Shown here: one piece after another, positions 36,656-48,299 of the stretch
Layout: every line of letters begins with the position of its first letter
Numbering within the stretch: the first letter of the stretch is position 1
NCBI GenBank assembly: GCA_946699065.1
Contig: CAMPDV010000149.1
Coordinates: 1 to 64,000, forward strand
Direction: 5' to 3'
Source: Loxodes magnus
Lineage: Eukaryota > Ciliophora > Karyorelictea > Loxodida > Loxodidae
DNA: 64,000 nucleotides
Notes under the pieces: model-generated
What the model was told of the DNA's origin: nothing
Databases searched by the model: none
What the model saw: the letters and a program-made list of their open reading frames with translations, nothing else
Translations under genes and position numbers: made by a program

Positions 36656-36970
36656 GTAAATAAATAATATTAGAGAGCGCGTAGAGCGCAGCTCTTTAAT
36701 AAAGATTTTTAAATTCAAAAAAATTTTTTACTGAAGTCTTTCAATTGCTAGCATCCTTTGTTAGTCTCGTCTTCTATAGGGCGTGATCGGAATGCTCCCT
36801 TAATATTTGGTACCTTTCATCAATAACGTTACTTGATGCCTCTTTAGTCTTTATCTTCTCTCTTGGCTCCTACCAAGATTCTTGTTCGTTTCTTCCCCCA
36901 TGGTTACTTCCTGGTACCAGATCTTAATTCAATGTCAGTTGGAAGATAGCTCCTCCCTATTTATTTATAT
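36656..36970 (-). repeat. Diverged relative of the 320-bp insertion element
   Basis: On the minus strand it shares with 2061-2380, in the same order: AAATAAATAGGGAGGAGC, CTCCAACTGA, GTACCAGGAA, GAGGCATCAAGT, TGATGAAAG, TGCTAGCA, GAAAGACTTCAG and AAAATCTTTATTAAAG. Estimated identity about 70-75%. It lies just downstream of the gag-like fossil at 36.97-37.84 kb, in the same orientation. An AGAGCGC-rich palindromic end (near 36672-36695) replaces the GCGTTGCGC of the other copy. Confidence 0.6.
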
Positions 36971-37837
36971 ATAAAAGTTAAAGTTAAAAGTTAAAAAGCT
37001 TTGTTAAAGCCTTAGTAGTCAGCCATCTGACCTATTCTATCAGCTTGTCTCCATTAGTTTGTCTTGAATTTCTACTAGGCTTAGTTAGGCGGTGTAGCAC
37101 TTCATTAGCGCACCATCCTTTAATATTCTGAATAGTTTTCATCTTGTATGTAGCGTTCCTAATTATTTCTCCAAGGATTAAGATTTGAATTAAAGAATTT
37201 TTCTATAAATTTTTCCGCTTTATGTTGGATATATCCTAAATAGTTTTCTAAAAATATCTTATTTATTCTTTCTTTAAATTTCGCTTAGTTAGTAGCAGTA
37301 TTTTCATTGGTGTTATTTATTGAACACGTAGCATTTTATTCTTCTTTTAAACTATTATTCCTGTAACACTTATTTAATTTAAATTTACTACTTATTTTAA
37401 ATAAAATTTTACTGTTTATTTTAATTTGAGGCTTCATTTTCTATTTCCATAGGATCTGATTAATTCTGTTAAAACGAAAATGGCGTAACCTGAATTTATT
37501 ATTAAATTTAAAGAATTCTTTGCTCCAGTTTGTTTTCTATTTCTTATGATTATTAATATTGTTCCTCAAGTAAAGACGTTATTAATTTTTCTAATTTTTC
37601 TAATTTATCAGTGAGGTATCTATTTTTAAACATAAACTCTTTTAATGACTTAGATAATATTTCTATTTGAATTTGTGTCGGAAGTTTTTTTAATTCTGGA
37701 TTTCCAAGTGGTTAATGTTAGTCATATCAATCATATTTCTCACTTTCACTTATTTTAATTATTTCATTTTTTTATTTTTTAGAGAATTTTCCTGTTTAAA
37801 TGTTTTGTTAAAAGTTCTGTTATTTCTTAGAAGCCAT
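36970..37837 (-). mobile_element. Retroelement-like fossil, gag/ORF1-like gene
   Basis: Minus-strand reading starts MASKKQQNFQQNIQTGKFSKK. It has a strong Leu/Glu/Lys coiled coil (LTDKLEKLEKLITSLLEEQ), a long Q/N-rich linker, a knuckle-like CYVFNKQHQWKYC, and a basic C-terminal part with GWCANEVLHRL that recurs as GWWTNEVLSRS in the fossil at 56.8 kb. This order is that of gag or LINE ORF1 proteins. No polymerase follows before the 36.66-36.97 kb repeat. It looks broken (about one break in the readable part). Age unknown. Confidence 0.55.
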
Positions 37838-38470
37838 TTTATATATATATATAAATATAATGGAATGATAGAAGGCTTCTAAAAGCTTTTAGCATTACCT
37901 TATCAAAGTAGAAGAGAAGACATGAAACTCACATATTTAAGACACATCTTAGTTTTAACTATCTTAATCTTATTAAAATTTTTGATTTATATCAGGAAAG
38001 AAAAATTGAAAATTAAGAAAGGGTTTATATAATAACCCCTTAGATAAACTCCTTAAAAACAAGGTAGATAGCACCAACATAACTTTACGACTGAGATTTA
38101 AAAAGCTTCAAAGAAGCAGAAAACTAGGGAACATCATTTAATGAGTCATGTTATGATGATGATTTAAAAAATAAATAAAAAAACAGCAATTTTAATGTTT
38201 ATAGTAAATGCACCAAATAAAGAAAATGACATAAGTTTTATAAAACTGCAACTGAAAGATTCAACAGAATAGCTACTGCTTGTATCTATAAAAAAATAAT
38301 AAATCTATAATAACTTCCAGTAATAAGATATGTAAATTTTAATATATACTTTAGATAAGAAAATATTAGTATTTTAAAATTAAAACTCTATCTTACAACT
38401 TTCAAAAGCAGCTATAAAATTATCGTTATTTAGTAGGCAATACACACTGTAAGTGTGGGATTTTATTTTC
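37838..38470. other. AT-rich spacer with TA microsatellite
   Basis: Begins with a (TA)n run at about 37841-37858. The rest is A-rich, possibly the 5' part of the next element. No gene recognised. Confidence 0.4.
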
Positions 38471-39760
38471 AATAACATAATGGAATGTTCATTTATACTG
38501 ATTTGAGGGAATTGCTTCAGTAAAAAGGTTGGAAACCTAAATATAAGGAAGTTGGTATTTTATGATTAAATGTATATTAATTTATTTTCTTGAAGCAGAT
38601 AAAATATTTGGACGCTTAAATAAAGATTTTTCGTAGTTTTACTTCTCCTTTCAGAATTAGGCTATTTAATATAAAGAAATTGTAAAGAGATTATATATCA
38701 AAGCAGTAGACATTAAAAAGAGACTATATTAATTTTTTCCTTAAGGCAATAAAATGTCATTAATATAAGAAGTAATTCGGATAATTAAAATGCCAAAAAT
38801 ATATAAATGCAATTTAAGAAACAAAAAATAGTGGAAAAAAGAATCAGCCTCAGAAAATTAACTTAAAATGATTCCTTATGTCCTTTGACTAATAAAAATA
38901 TGAAAAGATTTGTTTAAGAATTAACGCTTTCTAAAGAGGATAAAATATTAGAAACGTTAAGCAAGAATATATTAAATTCACTCCACCAAGAAGAACAGGC
39001 AATCTCTTACATCTTACAATAAGATAAACAGAATCATCACAAAAAAGAAAAATTAACGTAAGAAGGGATCAGCTTTAGGAAATTTACAACAAATGACGAG
39101 TGGAGTGACCTAACGAAAGAAAAAATCCTTGGATTGGATTAGAAATAAATAAATAAAAATAATTTTCAGATTAATTAAAATTATAATGAAACTTAAAAAG
39201 AGTTAGAACAATTTCAACATAAAGTCGACATGCACATACTAACACAGATTTACATACACCATGTAAGAACTCCAAAGAATATTATGCTTCGAATATAGAA
39301 GAACTAAGATTTGTGAGATAGCAGCAATAAAGTGAAAAAGACCTAATGAAGCAAGAAAAATAAGATATGATAAAGAAAACAGAATTAAGAAAATAGAAGT
39401 AATCTTAAATAAAATAGAACAAAAATTACATTAAGAGATAAACAAAGCGATTCTTAATGGAAGTAGAGAGAGCCCAAATAAAAGGAAAATCGTTTAGAAA
39501 GAAATGTAACATTTGTAGCATTACATGTCGCTTCTGGAGCAATTGCAAGTAAAATTAGTAGATCCACAAGCTAATTTGAAAAGATTTAACTATTTTTATC
39601 TAACTAGAGATGGTAGACTATAGAAGAAGAAACTTTATCATTGGAAGTATCATAAATCCAGAATTGAACTGGCCTTAAACTAGTGAATCCGGGGACCTGA
39701 CCGCTACTCAGGAAGGAGAGAACTTTTTAAGAAAATTTTTATTTTCCTGAAAGCCTTTTT
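38470..39760 (+). mobile_element. Retroelement-like fossil, gag/ORF1-like gene
   Basis: Plus-strand, A-rich, giving a K/Q/E-rich product with coiled-coil stretches (QNYNETQKELEQFQHKVDMH) and a Cys cluster KCNICSITCRFWSNCK at the position where the other fossils carry a knuckle, followed by an acidic tail (TSESGDLTATQEGENF). Same general design as the other gag/ORF1-like fossils, but of a separate subfamily and on the opposite strand to its neighbour. No polymerase recognised. It looks broken, with about two to three breaks. Age unknown. Confidence 0.45.
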
Positions 39761-40353
39761 ATTTTAATTAATTTTAATGCGACATAACTAAATATAAAAT
39801 TTTTGAATGAAAAAATAGTGCCAAAAATAATTTTAGATACATCTTGGATTTATTAAAAAAAAAAAGTGGAACACCTTTAACATGACGTCGAATTTTATAC
39901 TATGGATGGAAATATAAATTCTTCTTGCTTCAAAGACAGATTGAAAAAATAGAGATATCTTTGCAAAAATAATCACAAAAATATAAAATTGAATTCTAAG
40001 TTTTTCCAACGGATTTAAACCTAAGAAAATTACAAAACAGGTAAAGAAATAAGAAACAAGAAGAAAAATCATTTTTATTATTCGAAAAAGTATTAATTGA
40101 GAAATTGTTCCAGATTAAAGAAATTAGGAGAATACAAGACATTATACTTTAGGAGGAGCTATCAAGATTATTGCCAGAGATATGTAAACTAAGGCAAAAA
40201 TATTGGGATCAAGTAATGGTTATTCCTTTTACAAAAGATTTACTGGCTTCGAGAAATTTAATAACTTGAATTTAATTTAATATTTTTAAAGTTTTTTATT
40301 TCTTATTTAATATTATGATTCAATTTTAAAATGGATTCAGGTTTCTAGTCGAC

Positions 40354-40864
40354 CGAGTAGGTAATCCGGTGCAGTCATGTCTGCATTTCAAGTACTCTTG
40401 TAATAGATGCCACCACAGACAAGTAAGGACGGGCCCATTGTGTGATAAGCCTTACTTGTTTGAGGGTTCTCTCTATCGATACGAGAAGTCAACTAGAGGG
40501 AACCGAAATCCAGATATGAGTTATACTGATTCTACATGTCGCTATTCTGATCAGAAAATAGAAAACAAAAAATTAAGGACTGAGATTAAAATAATTATTA
40601 CTTTGAAGAATTAGCTTAATCGAGTTATTTGACGCTAATATTGGAATGTTCTCTAACTCCAGCATTTGGAAGAATTACAAGAATTTTAAGAGTGAAGGCA
40701 ATCAATTTTGATTATAAAAACGGAAAGAAGAAAACAAGAAGCAAAGAGACCAGATGAAGCTAGAAACATTTCTTGCTTATTATTAACAACTAAATTTGGT
40801 TTATTTGTTTTTTCGAGGTGAACTAAATAATGGTGGCACCACGCTAATTTAATTTATTTATATC
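40354..40864 (+). repeat. Dispersed repeat R1, copy 2 (~510 bp)
   Basis: Same orientation and boundaries as the copy at 1495-1995, including the internal ACAAGTAAGG/CCTTACTTGT palindrome and the TTATTTATATC end. It abuts the 2.3-kb repeat R2 directly (junction within TATATCTTG). The 81-codon frame at 40369-40614 parallels the 110-codon one in copy 1, but the two products diverge by frame and are not supported as a gene. Confidence 0.75.
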
Positions 40865-43734
40865 TTGTTTTAATCATCACAATAAAGCATATTAGTTTTT
40901 TGGTTCAGTTTATCAAATTAATAAATAATTTAGTGAGCTTTCTAAATTTCTAGCATTACATATATATGAAAGATTCTTATCTTCATATAGAAGGATCTCT
41001 TTCTTCTCAATTTACTTTTTATAATTTATTAGTATTTTTATATTTTTAATTTTGTTCAATCAGCTCCTAATATTTTCCTAATGTCTTTCCTTAATTTATT
41101 TATTAATTTCAGTCTTATTTTTCATCCCCTCTTAATTCTTAATAAATTATTTCCATTATTTTTTAAAGTTATTCAAAATGATTAAATTTTAGTATATTAA
41201 ATAATTTTTAAAACTCTTTTAAAAAAATGCAGATAAAGCTTATCCCTCTATAAATATGCTTGTTTTTAAAATTAGTAATAGCAACTATAAAAAATCTCAT
41301 TAAAATTACTGAAATTAATATCTGGAAATGTATTATACTGTTCCAATTTAAAAATTTAAAATTAATATATTTCTTTAAAAAGTTCTCTCCCTTCTGGATA
41401 TCTAGCAGGTTCCCTAATTCCCTAGTTAAAAACTAGTTAACTTGTAAAGTTACGTTACTACTCTAATCTGAGTTTCTTATTCCATGATATTCCATTATAT
41501 GTTGGTGAAAGATATTAGAGTTTTCAATTCGAAAGTTTAGTAAATTTTTATAATATTTCTGCAAATTATAATCTGCTTTTTCACTTACAAGCTTGCTTTC
41601 TCGATATTTTGATTTGATTATTTTTCTTATTAATTTTAAAAATTTTGATGAAGATTTAGCCTATTTTCGACTCTAATCTAGTTATCTCCAGTCTCATTTA
41701 TGTTTTTTCATAGAAAATGGTTGACATTTTCAGCAAGTTTACCACTTACTAAAAGTAAGAGAAAAAGCTAGAAGCATTATCTATCTAGCCTATTTTTCCC
41801 TTCAATTAATTCAATTTTCTTCTAAAATTCTTAAAACTTCATAGATGGAATTAAGCAAGTTTGATATCTCCCAATCTATCATTAAGAATAATAAATGAAA
41901 AAGATAAATTAATAATTAATCAAATAACATACACCAGGAGAGTCAACATCAAAAGAAAACTCTTGTAAACGAAATAAAGCTGCAATACTAGGATAGATGG
42001 ATTTTCGATCAGGAATTGAGGCATTTATATTCCTCAACTTGCCTAATGGTCGTTAATCTTCATAAAGATATTTAGAAACTCAAGCGATTTTACTATAAAC
42101 TCACGGAGAAATTTTAGAAGAAAAATCAATTAGATGCATCTTGAATTGAGAACTAAAAATGTTATATTGAGGTAATCTACAATATTTAGAATGGCCAAAA
42201 TTGCGTCTCAACTCAGCTGAGTGAGTGTTTGAAACAAAAGTAGAAAATTGAGAATTATCAGGTCACGTAAGTGATGCTACTATTGGAAATCCTTCTAGCA
42301 CCTAAAGAAAAGATGCAAGAAATAAAAAATATGGAAATCGATTCAAGACAGAAGATTATGAGATCAGATGACCAAATTGCACCCTGTCAAAGAAAGTGAC
42401 GCAGAGATAGATTAATCATTAGAATTAAGACAGGATTGAGTATAAAAAAACAAGATTATGCGAATTTCAAAACTTGAAAAAATCTAAAATCCCGAAATGT
42501 CTATTAAGCTTCAGGGTGTATGAAATGCCATCTTCAAAGCAAGGTTGAAATACTCTAAAAAGGTAAATTTATAAATCTATAAGATTTATATTTTTACATT
42601 AAACTTAGAATAATATAGAAAAATTTATATTGCTCAAAATTTTTTAATTATTTTTTACTTTATTTAATTTATTTGATTTATTTCTTCTATTTACCTAATT
42701 TATAGCCTATTTTAATATTTTTATAGCCATAAAAAATTAAAAGAAGGCTTTGAATTTAGATTTCTCAATTTTATATAATTTTTATTTTAAAAATAATTTT
42801 AATTCAAATTAAATTAAATATATTTAATTTAATTAATTAACAGTCAGTAATAAATGTCCAACCTCCTTTTAACGTTTTTTTCTGCTTTTTGTTTATTTCT
42901 AAAAATCAAAGTAGCGTGATTCTAACAACATGCTGTATATGAATACATATTCTTTTGTTACCAAGCCAAATATGTCTATGGGTGAAATCTATTCTTGTAA
43001 ATTATCCTGTTAGGAATATAGTAGAAGTGATTTTGAATTCTTCATAAATTTTGTAGCTTTCTTTATCGCTTATTGCTCCTGTTAGTTTCATATTCTTCAG
43101 TAGTTCCTCTATTTTTCACCGAAAGTTTTGCATTATCTATAGAGGTGCCAAATATACCATTACAAGTAGCACTATTTCTGAGGCTTGATTTACTTGTGTT
43201 TTGTAGGAAGATAAGGGATAGGTAAGGAACACTTTTCTCTTTAAGTTCCGTCATTTCAGAAGCTATTATTTGCTACTACGGCTGTTCTTTGGCTTTGCTT
43301 GGTTTCTCAAGATGCTCTATAAGTTTTTTTTCTAAGGTCTTTCGCTTCATCTCAAACAGCAAGACTTGTTTCTCAAAGTAGACTTGTACTTTCTAGTTTA
43401 GAGCCAATCCGTTACTATATTGCTTAGCAGCATATTCAGTTTTAGCTTTGAGACTTTCCACATCCTGGTTAGGCTCGCAATTATCATTGCTTCCGCATCA
43501 GATTGTTCAACTACTCAGATTTAGCCGTTTAAATCTCCCTTACCTCTGGTATTTGTTATTGTTTTTCCTTCTAAGGTTTTTTGGTGGTCAGAGATGTGCC
43601 TAGATAAGTAAATGGTGCTTGAAGGAAGATTTGATGATTGGTTGCTACTAGGGTTAGATCGTAACTCACTCAACTTCTTCAATTTTCTTCTCTACCTTCG
43701 ACAAATTAATAAGAGTCTTCCTTTAGCCTTCCAT
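40859..43734. mobile_element. Repeat R2, copy 1, with gag/ORF1-like fossil genes on both strands
   Basis: At least 40861-43200 is repeated at 61663-64000 with about 97% identity by eye. Plus-strand reading at about 41.9-42.5 kb has a gag-type knuckle region (WCYYWKSFQHLKKRC) and basic flanks. Minus-strand reading from ATG 43734 gives MEGQRKTLINLSKVEKKIEE, a Q-rich linker and a coiled coil (TEYAAKQYSNGLALNQKVQV), closely related to part of the fossil at 50.8-52.7 kb (TEYAMKLYDNVLALNQKLKA). So R2 carries parts of two gag/ORF1-like genes facing each other. Looks broken; several breaks. The duplication is recent, the genes in it older. Confidence 0.6.
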
Positions 43735-43930
43735 AATTTTTATAATTAAATATATTAATTTTAATATATTTAAATAATATTCTGATATAATAATTAAAAT
43801 CCCTATTTTTAAAATGCTTGATAATCTAATTTTTTACAATTATATTAAAAATAAAAATAATTGAAATAGAATCATTTAGCAAAAATGTTTTATCTCTATA
43901 ATAGTTTATCTGCTTAAAATTTAAATAAAT

Positions 43931-45637
43931 ATGGTAAAATTATTATTTTATTAATAATTTTTTTCTTTATTTAAGATTTAATTTATTTAAAGTTTTAAAA
44001 GTTTTGATCAATTCAAATTCTTTGATTTGCTATTTTCTCTTCTTGCATCAAGATAGTCTAAAATTTCTTGCCAGTAATTATTACTTTCTTACTCAAACTG
44101 AAAATTCGAACTGTTATAATTATTATTAGCTCAGAAATTAGCTATATTTTATAATTCGCTTCTAAAGTTGCAGCCATACTTAACAGTTAAAATTCAAGGA
44201 AGATGCTTAAAAAATATTATTTAATCAATCCGAAATGAAAAAAATTAACTTTTGCATATATATATTTCATTCCATCTCAATTTATAGTTTCAAAGATTTT
44301 ATAATATTTTTGCTTTTTATGATGGCGTACCATTCCGTAAGCTTAATACGCATATTTTTTTTCTCTTTAAGTACCTTAGAACATTAGCTTAGTTGAATTT
44401 ATTGCATAAGATTTATAAAATTATTAAAGTCATGTTTGATTATTTTGATTAAAAAACCACTTTTATGCTTTGCTGGATATAAATAATTCATCGTAATATT
44501 ATCAATTATATTTTGTTTTAAATAGATTTTCCATATAGTTGTATATAAGTTACTTTTTTTTATTATCTGGCATTTAAAAGATTTCTTCAGAATCAAAATA
44601 AAATTTATCAAAATCTGAGACAAAATATGCAAAAGAACAAAAAAGGAGTCTATATTAAATTATCTCATTATAATATGCCCAGTTTTTTTATAAGATATCA
44701 TAATAATTTTACCAAGAATGATAAAATCTGTATTCGTTGTAATTATGCTTATAATATTCATCACAATCAAACTAAATAATATCTGGATCACCTTAAATTA
44801 GATAATCACTTTTATTTAAAAAATAAGGAATAAATAGTCGAACATTTTAAGACCACCTTTTAAATTTAATACTATCGTTTTTTACTTAAAATGGCGGAGT
44901 TATATTATAAGAAATTATTTGAAATCCTTCACTTAATAGTTTTTCATAGATTTCTTTATAAAAATGAAGTTTTCAGTCTTCAGGATTTCCTTAAAGAAAG
45001 AAAATTGGTTAAATTCCACAAACCTTTGCTTGAATCCCTGCCTATAAAAGAAAAATAGCATATATATTTGGTGTTGATGAAATTGTTAAATATCTTTTAG
45101 TAGGAAAACTATACTTTTTGTACACCTTTGTCAAGCTTATTTGCTCGCATTGCTTTATTTAATCATACATTTGTAAAATTTCAGACGGTTTATTAATCTG
45201 CTCAATTCCTTCTTTTCACTAAGCAGAAACTATTTATCTTAACTAATTATAATCTAATTGTTTTAAAATTGTTTCTGCAGATTAGTTTTTTCAATAATTG
45301 AAATCTAAATTTTATCTTCTTTTCTTTTTGTTTATCTTTCTTTAAGTTTTTATTGATAATGTCTAGTTAGTTGAATTAATTCCAGTCGATTGATAAGTTA
45401 AATTAGAAAATAGTTCATGCGTATTAATATTATTTAAAGTAGAAGCTTTCTGATTCAAAATTTAGATTTCAGGCATACTCTGAGGCTAATTTTATCTCTC
45501 AAATTTTTTTTCTTAAATGTCAGATCATAAATATAAATTATTTGGTCAAAAGAATAGCCAAACAAAAATATAGCAAATAAAAAAAAATCCAATAAAAAGG
45601 AAGAGCATTTATTTGGGAGAAAGGAACATTTATATGA
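43931..45637 (+). CDS. Possible 568-aa protein with BED-like zinc finger (uncertain)
   Basis: An ATG-to-TGA frame of exactly 569 codons in which only two internal TGA occur, fewer than expected by chance at this composition. A zinc-finger-like pattern lies about 40% along: KICIRCNYAYNIHHN and then YLDHLKLDNH, i.e. C-x2-C ... H-x5-H, as in BED fingers of hAT-type transposases and their domesticated descendants. Upstream, FYDGVPFRKLNTH and, downstream, FLKERKLVKFHKPLLESLPI read like real protein. Against it: very few Gly and Pro, and much of the product is Phe/Leu/Ile/Lys as in any T/A-rich DNA. No catalytic transposase core was recognised. It lies between R2 and the long-TIR element. Confidence 0.35.
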
Positions 45638-45879
45638 ATTTAAATTTTTTTTTTAATATTGTAATTATATTATAATTAAAATTAAGTTTAAAAAAAAGAG
45701 TCATAAAATAAGTAAATTGTATAATAATTAAAGTTAAATTAAAAAATATTAAAATAAGTTAGCGCATATGAAAAAGAAAATCATAATAACTCGAAGGAAA
45801 TGAAATAGTATATAAATTAAATAAATTTTGATTGAAAATTAAGTTTTAAATTATTATTATATGATAATAGATAAATATG

Positions 45880-46036
45880 AAAATTTAGAATAAGCAAGCA
45901 AAATCATTTTAAGCCAAAATTAAAAAAATTACAAAAAAAGTGTATAAAAATGATGTAGATATTAAAAAGAGTAAAAAAAAATAAAAAAATGTATATAAAG
46001 AAAAACTATTAAAATTTAAAAAAGCGAATAAAAAAA
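45880..46036 (+). other. Lys-rich coding-like stretch left of the long-TIR element
   Basis: From ATG near 45879 a short Lys/Asn-rich reading (MKIQNKQAKSFQAKIKK...) runs into the left end of the element. A similarly Lys-rich reading resumes on its right side. Could be one interrupted host gene or chance; no family recognised. Confidence 0.25.
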
Positions 46037-46470
46037 ATAAAATAGTAAATAAAAATGATTATAGAGTGCGTAACACCTTCGTTGACATACAGCTCTTCCA
46101 GTATTAAAATATAATATTAAGAAAATGTTCTCATGTTTCTTGTTAAAATTCTAGGAATCCAATGAGTCACATCAGCTTCTCCAAGAAGGGAGGCTACTTA
46201 TTAAAGATTTCTCTCGAATCTTGAGTCAAATTCTTCAGTTTTCTTGAATAAGGTCCAAATAAGAGATAGTTATTAAGTCTGTAATTCGAAGGCCCATCAG
46301 TCAAACTTTCATACTGCTAAAGAGAACCCTCAGACAAGTTAGGTTTGTCTCTTCCTAGCTTATCACCCTTCCCTGTTATGACATTTAGTGCGAGATTACT
46401 AGTAAATCAAAATAAACTTAATTAGATTGCTTACTAGTTCTCTGATCGCATTCGATATCAATTTTATATA
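46037..46470 (+). repeat. Left terminal inverted repeat arm
   Basis: Begins TAAAATAGTAAATAAAAATG and ends near CATTCGATATCAATTTTATA; reverse complement of 47111-47544. Confidence 0.85.
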
Positions 46471-47110
46471 AATATATATTAATTTACGTTTTTTCTTATG
46501 ATTTTATTAATATTTTAAATTTTAATTAATATTTTACGTATTTTTATTTAAATTAAATTATGTAATGTTCGCTTTTCAGCTTAATATAATGTTTCAGTTC
46601 ATTTATTTCTTGATTCTGCTACTTCTTCTCTAGTCGATTTCTTCTTCAACCTAATATGAACTCTCTTTCATGCTTATAGGTCTAAACCATCTAATATGAT
46701 TGATGCCTCGATTTGATAACGAACATAAAGCTATCCTAACTAGAATTTTTTGACATGGAATAAATATACATATTTTGATGGCATCTCAATCTGTAAATAC
46801 AGAAAGAGATACAATTGAAGTCCAAAATTTGATTATGCTGCTAGTGCGTCCACTGTAAACAATAATTGCGGTTAAGCTGCTAAATCTCAAGAGAGGACCT
46901 TAGGAGGCTGTATCCAGCATGGGAGATTTCTATTCCAGTGAAAATCCCTTTAAATCTACTGGAGCATCTCATTGCATTAAAAGTCTGATATCTTGCCTTT
47001 CATTTTTAATTATACATACTTTTATATAATAAAAATGTATTTTTCTTTTAATTTGAATACTGTCAAATTTTTAAGTAAAATGTTCAAATTTTGTAAATTT
47101 TATTATATAT

Positions 47111-47544
47111 AATATAAAATTGATATCGAATGCGATCAGAGAACTAGTAAGCAATCTAATTAAGTTTATTTTGATTTACTAGTAATCTCGCACTAAATGT
47201 CATAACAGGGAAGGGTGATAAGCTAGGAAGAGACAAACCTAACTTGTCTGAGGGTTCTCTTTAGCAGTATGAAAGTTTGACTGATGGGCCTTCGAATTAC
47301 AGACTTAATAACTATCTCTTATTTGGACCTTATTCAAGAAAACTGAAGAATTTGACTCAAGATTCGAGAGAAATCTTTAATAAGTAGCCTCCCTTCTTGG
47401 AGAAGCTGATGTGACTCATTGGATTCCTAGAATTTTAACAAGAAACATGAGAACATTTTCTTAATATTATATTTTAATACTAGAAGAGCTGTACGTCAAC
47501 GAAGGTGTTACGCACTCTATAATCATTTTTATTTACTATTTTAT
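47111..47544 (-). repeat. Right terminal inverted repeat arm
   Basis: Mirror of the left arm. Contains CTAACTTGTCTGAGGGTTCT, which resembles CTTACTTGTTTGAGGGTTCT of repeat R1 copy 2 (about 40451-40470). Confidence 0.85.
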
Positions 47545-47549
47545 AAATT

Positions 47550-48100
47550 ATTTTTTAAAAGAAAAGAGTATAAATTATTCAAAAAGATCTGAAATAGATT
47601 TATTTAAACTACAGAGAGATTAAAAAAAAAAGAAAAAATAGCTTGTAATATCGTTAAAAAAGCTAAGACTTCTATCTTTAAAGAAAGCTGCTGAAGTAAG
47701 TAAATTCATTATTTACTAAGACGATCCTTATTTTTGACCACTAAGTATTGCATATTATCAACTTATTAAAAGTGTTGAACATATAAGAAATAGCAAAAAT
47801 AATCCAAAAGAATAATGATAAAAAACATATGTAAAATTACAGTAAGTTAAAAAAATTCAAAAATAATTACATAAGAAAGATATTTAAGTTAGTTTCATAG
47901 TATTAATAAATCAAAATAAAGCATAAAATTAAAAAATTCCTGCAATAAAAAGTTTATTATGCGCAAAAACACAAAAAATAAAGATATTTCTGAAAAAGCT
48001 TAAGAAAAAGCAAAAAAATGCAGTGATAAAAGAGAAATCTACAAAGCAAAAGAATGCTTTCTTAGAAAAAAGATATTAATCAAAATTGAATTAATAAATT
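47550..48100 (+). other. Lys-rich coding-like stretch right of the long-TIR element
   Basis: A plus-strand reading gives KRSEIDLFKLQRDQKKKKKQ, SLKKLRLLSLKKAAEVSKFI and PYFWPLSIAYYQLIKSVEHI, then a strongly basic tail. The Pro/Trp/Tyr-containing middle looks like a folded segment, loosely reminiscent of an HMG-box-like helix set, but I cannot support that. May be the rest of a gene interrupted by the TIR element. Confidence 0.3.
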
Positions 48101-48299
48101 AATTAAATTAAAAATACAAATATTTAAAATATTTATTGTGACTCCAAATAATACAAAAGATATATCAGATTAAATTGTGAAATATCATAATGAACTTTAA
48201 TTTTATGATACCATAATTAAAATATTATTGATAAAATTTAAAATTGAAATAATTTATAGGTTATTATTAAGATTTAACAAAAATTAGTAGTTTAACTTA

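Larger units (their letters stand above)
46037..47544. mobile_element. 1.5-kb element with ~435-bp terminal inverted repeats
   Basis: The left arm 46037 to about 46470 and right arm about 47111-47544 are near-perfect reverse complements (only isolated differences seen). Outer ends read TAAAATAGTAAATAAAAATG and its complement, flanked by or including TA, which would suit a TA target site. About 640 bp of unique sequence lies between the arms. It holds one reading with a signal-peptide-like start (MFAFQLNIMFQFIYF) and another with Cys residues (FDGISICKYRKRYN); neither is a recognisable transposase. The near-identity of the arms implies recent insertion or conversion. A foldback/MITE-like or non-autonomous DNA transposon is the best guess. 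Part of the arm resembles repeat R1. Confidence 0.8.

Noticed and set aside
46564-47030. Signal-peptide-like reading in the core of the long-TIR element as a secreted protein gene
   Set aside because: The reading deteriorates after about 45 codons and competes with another equally plausible frame; not supported.
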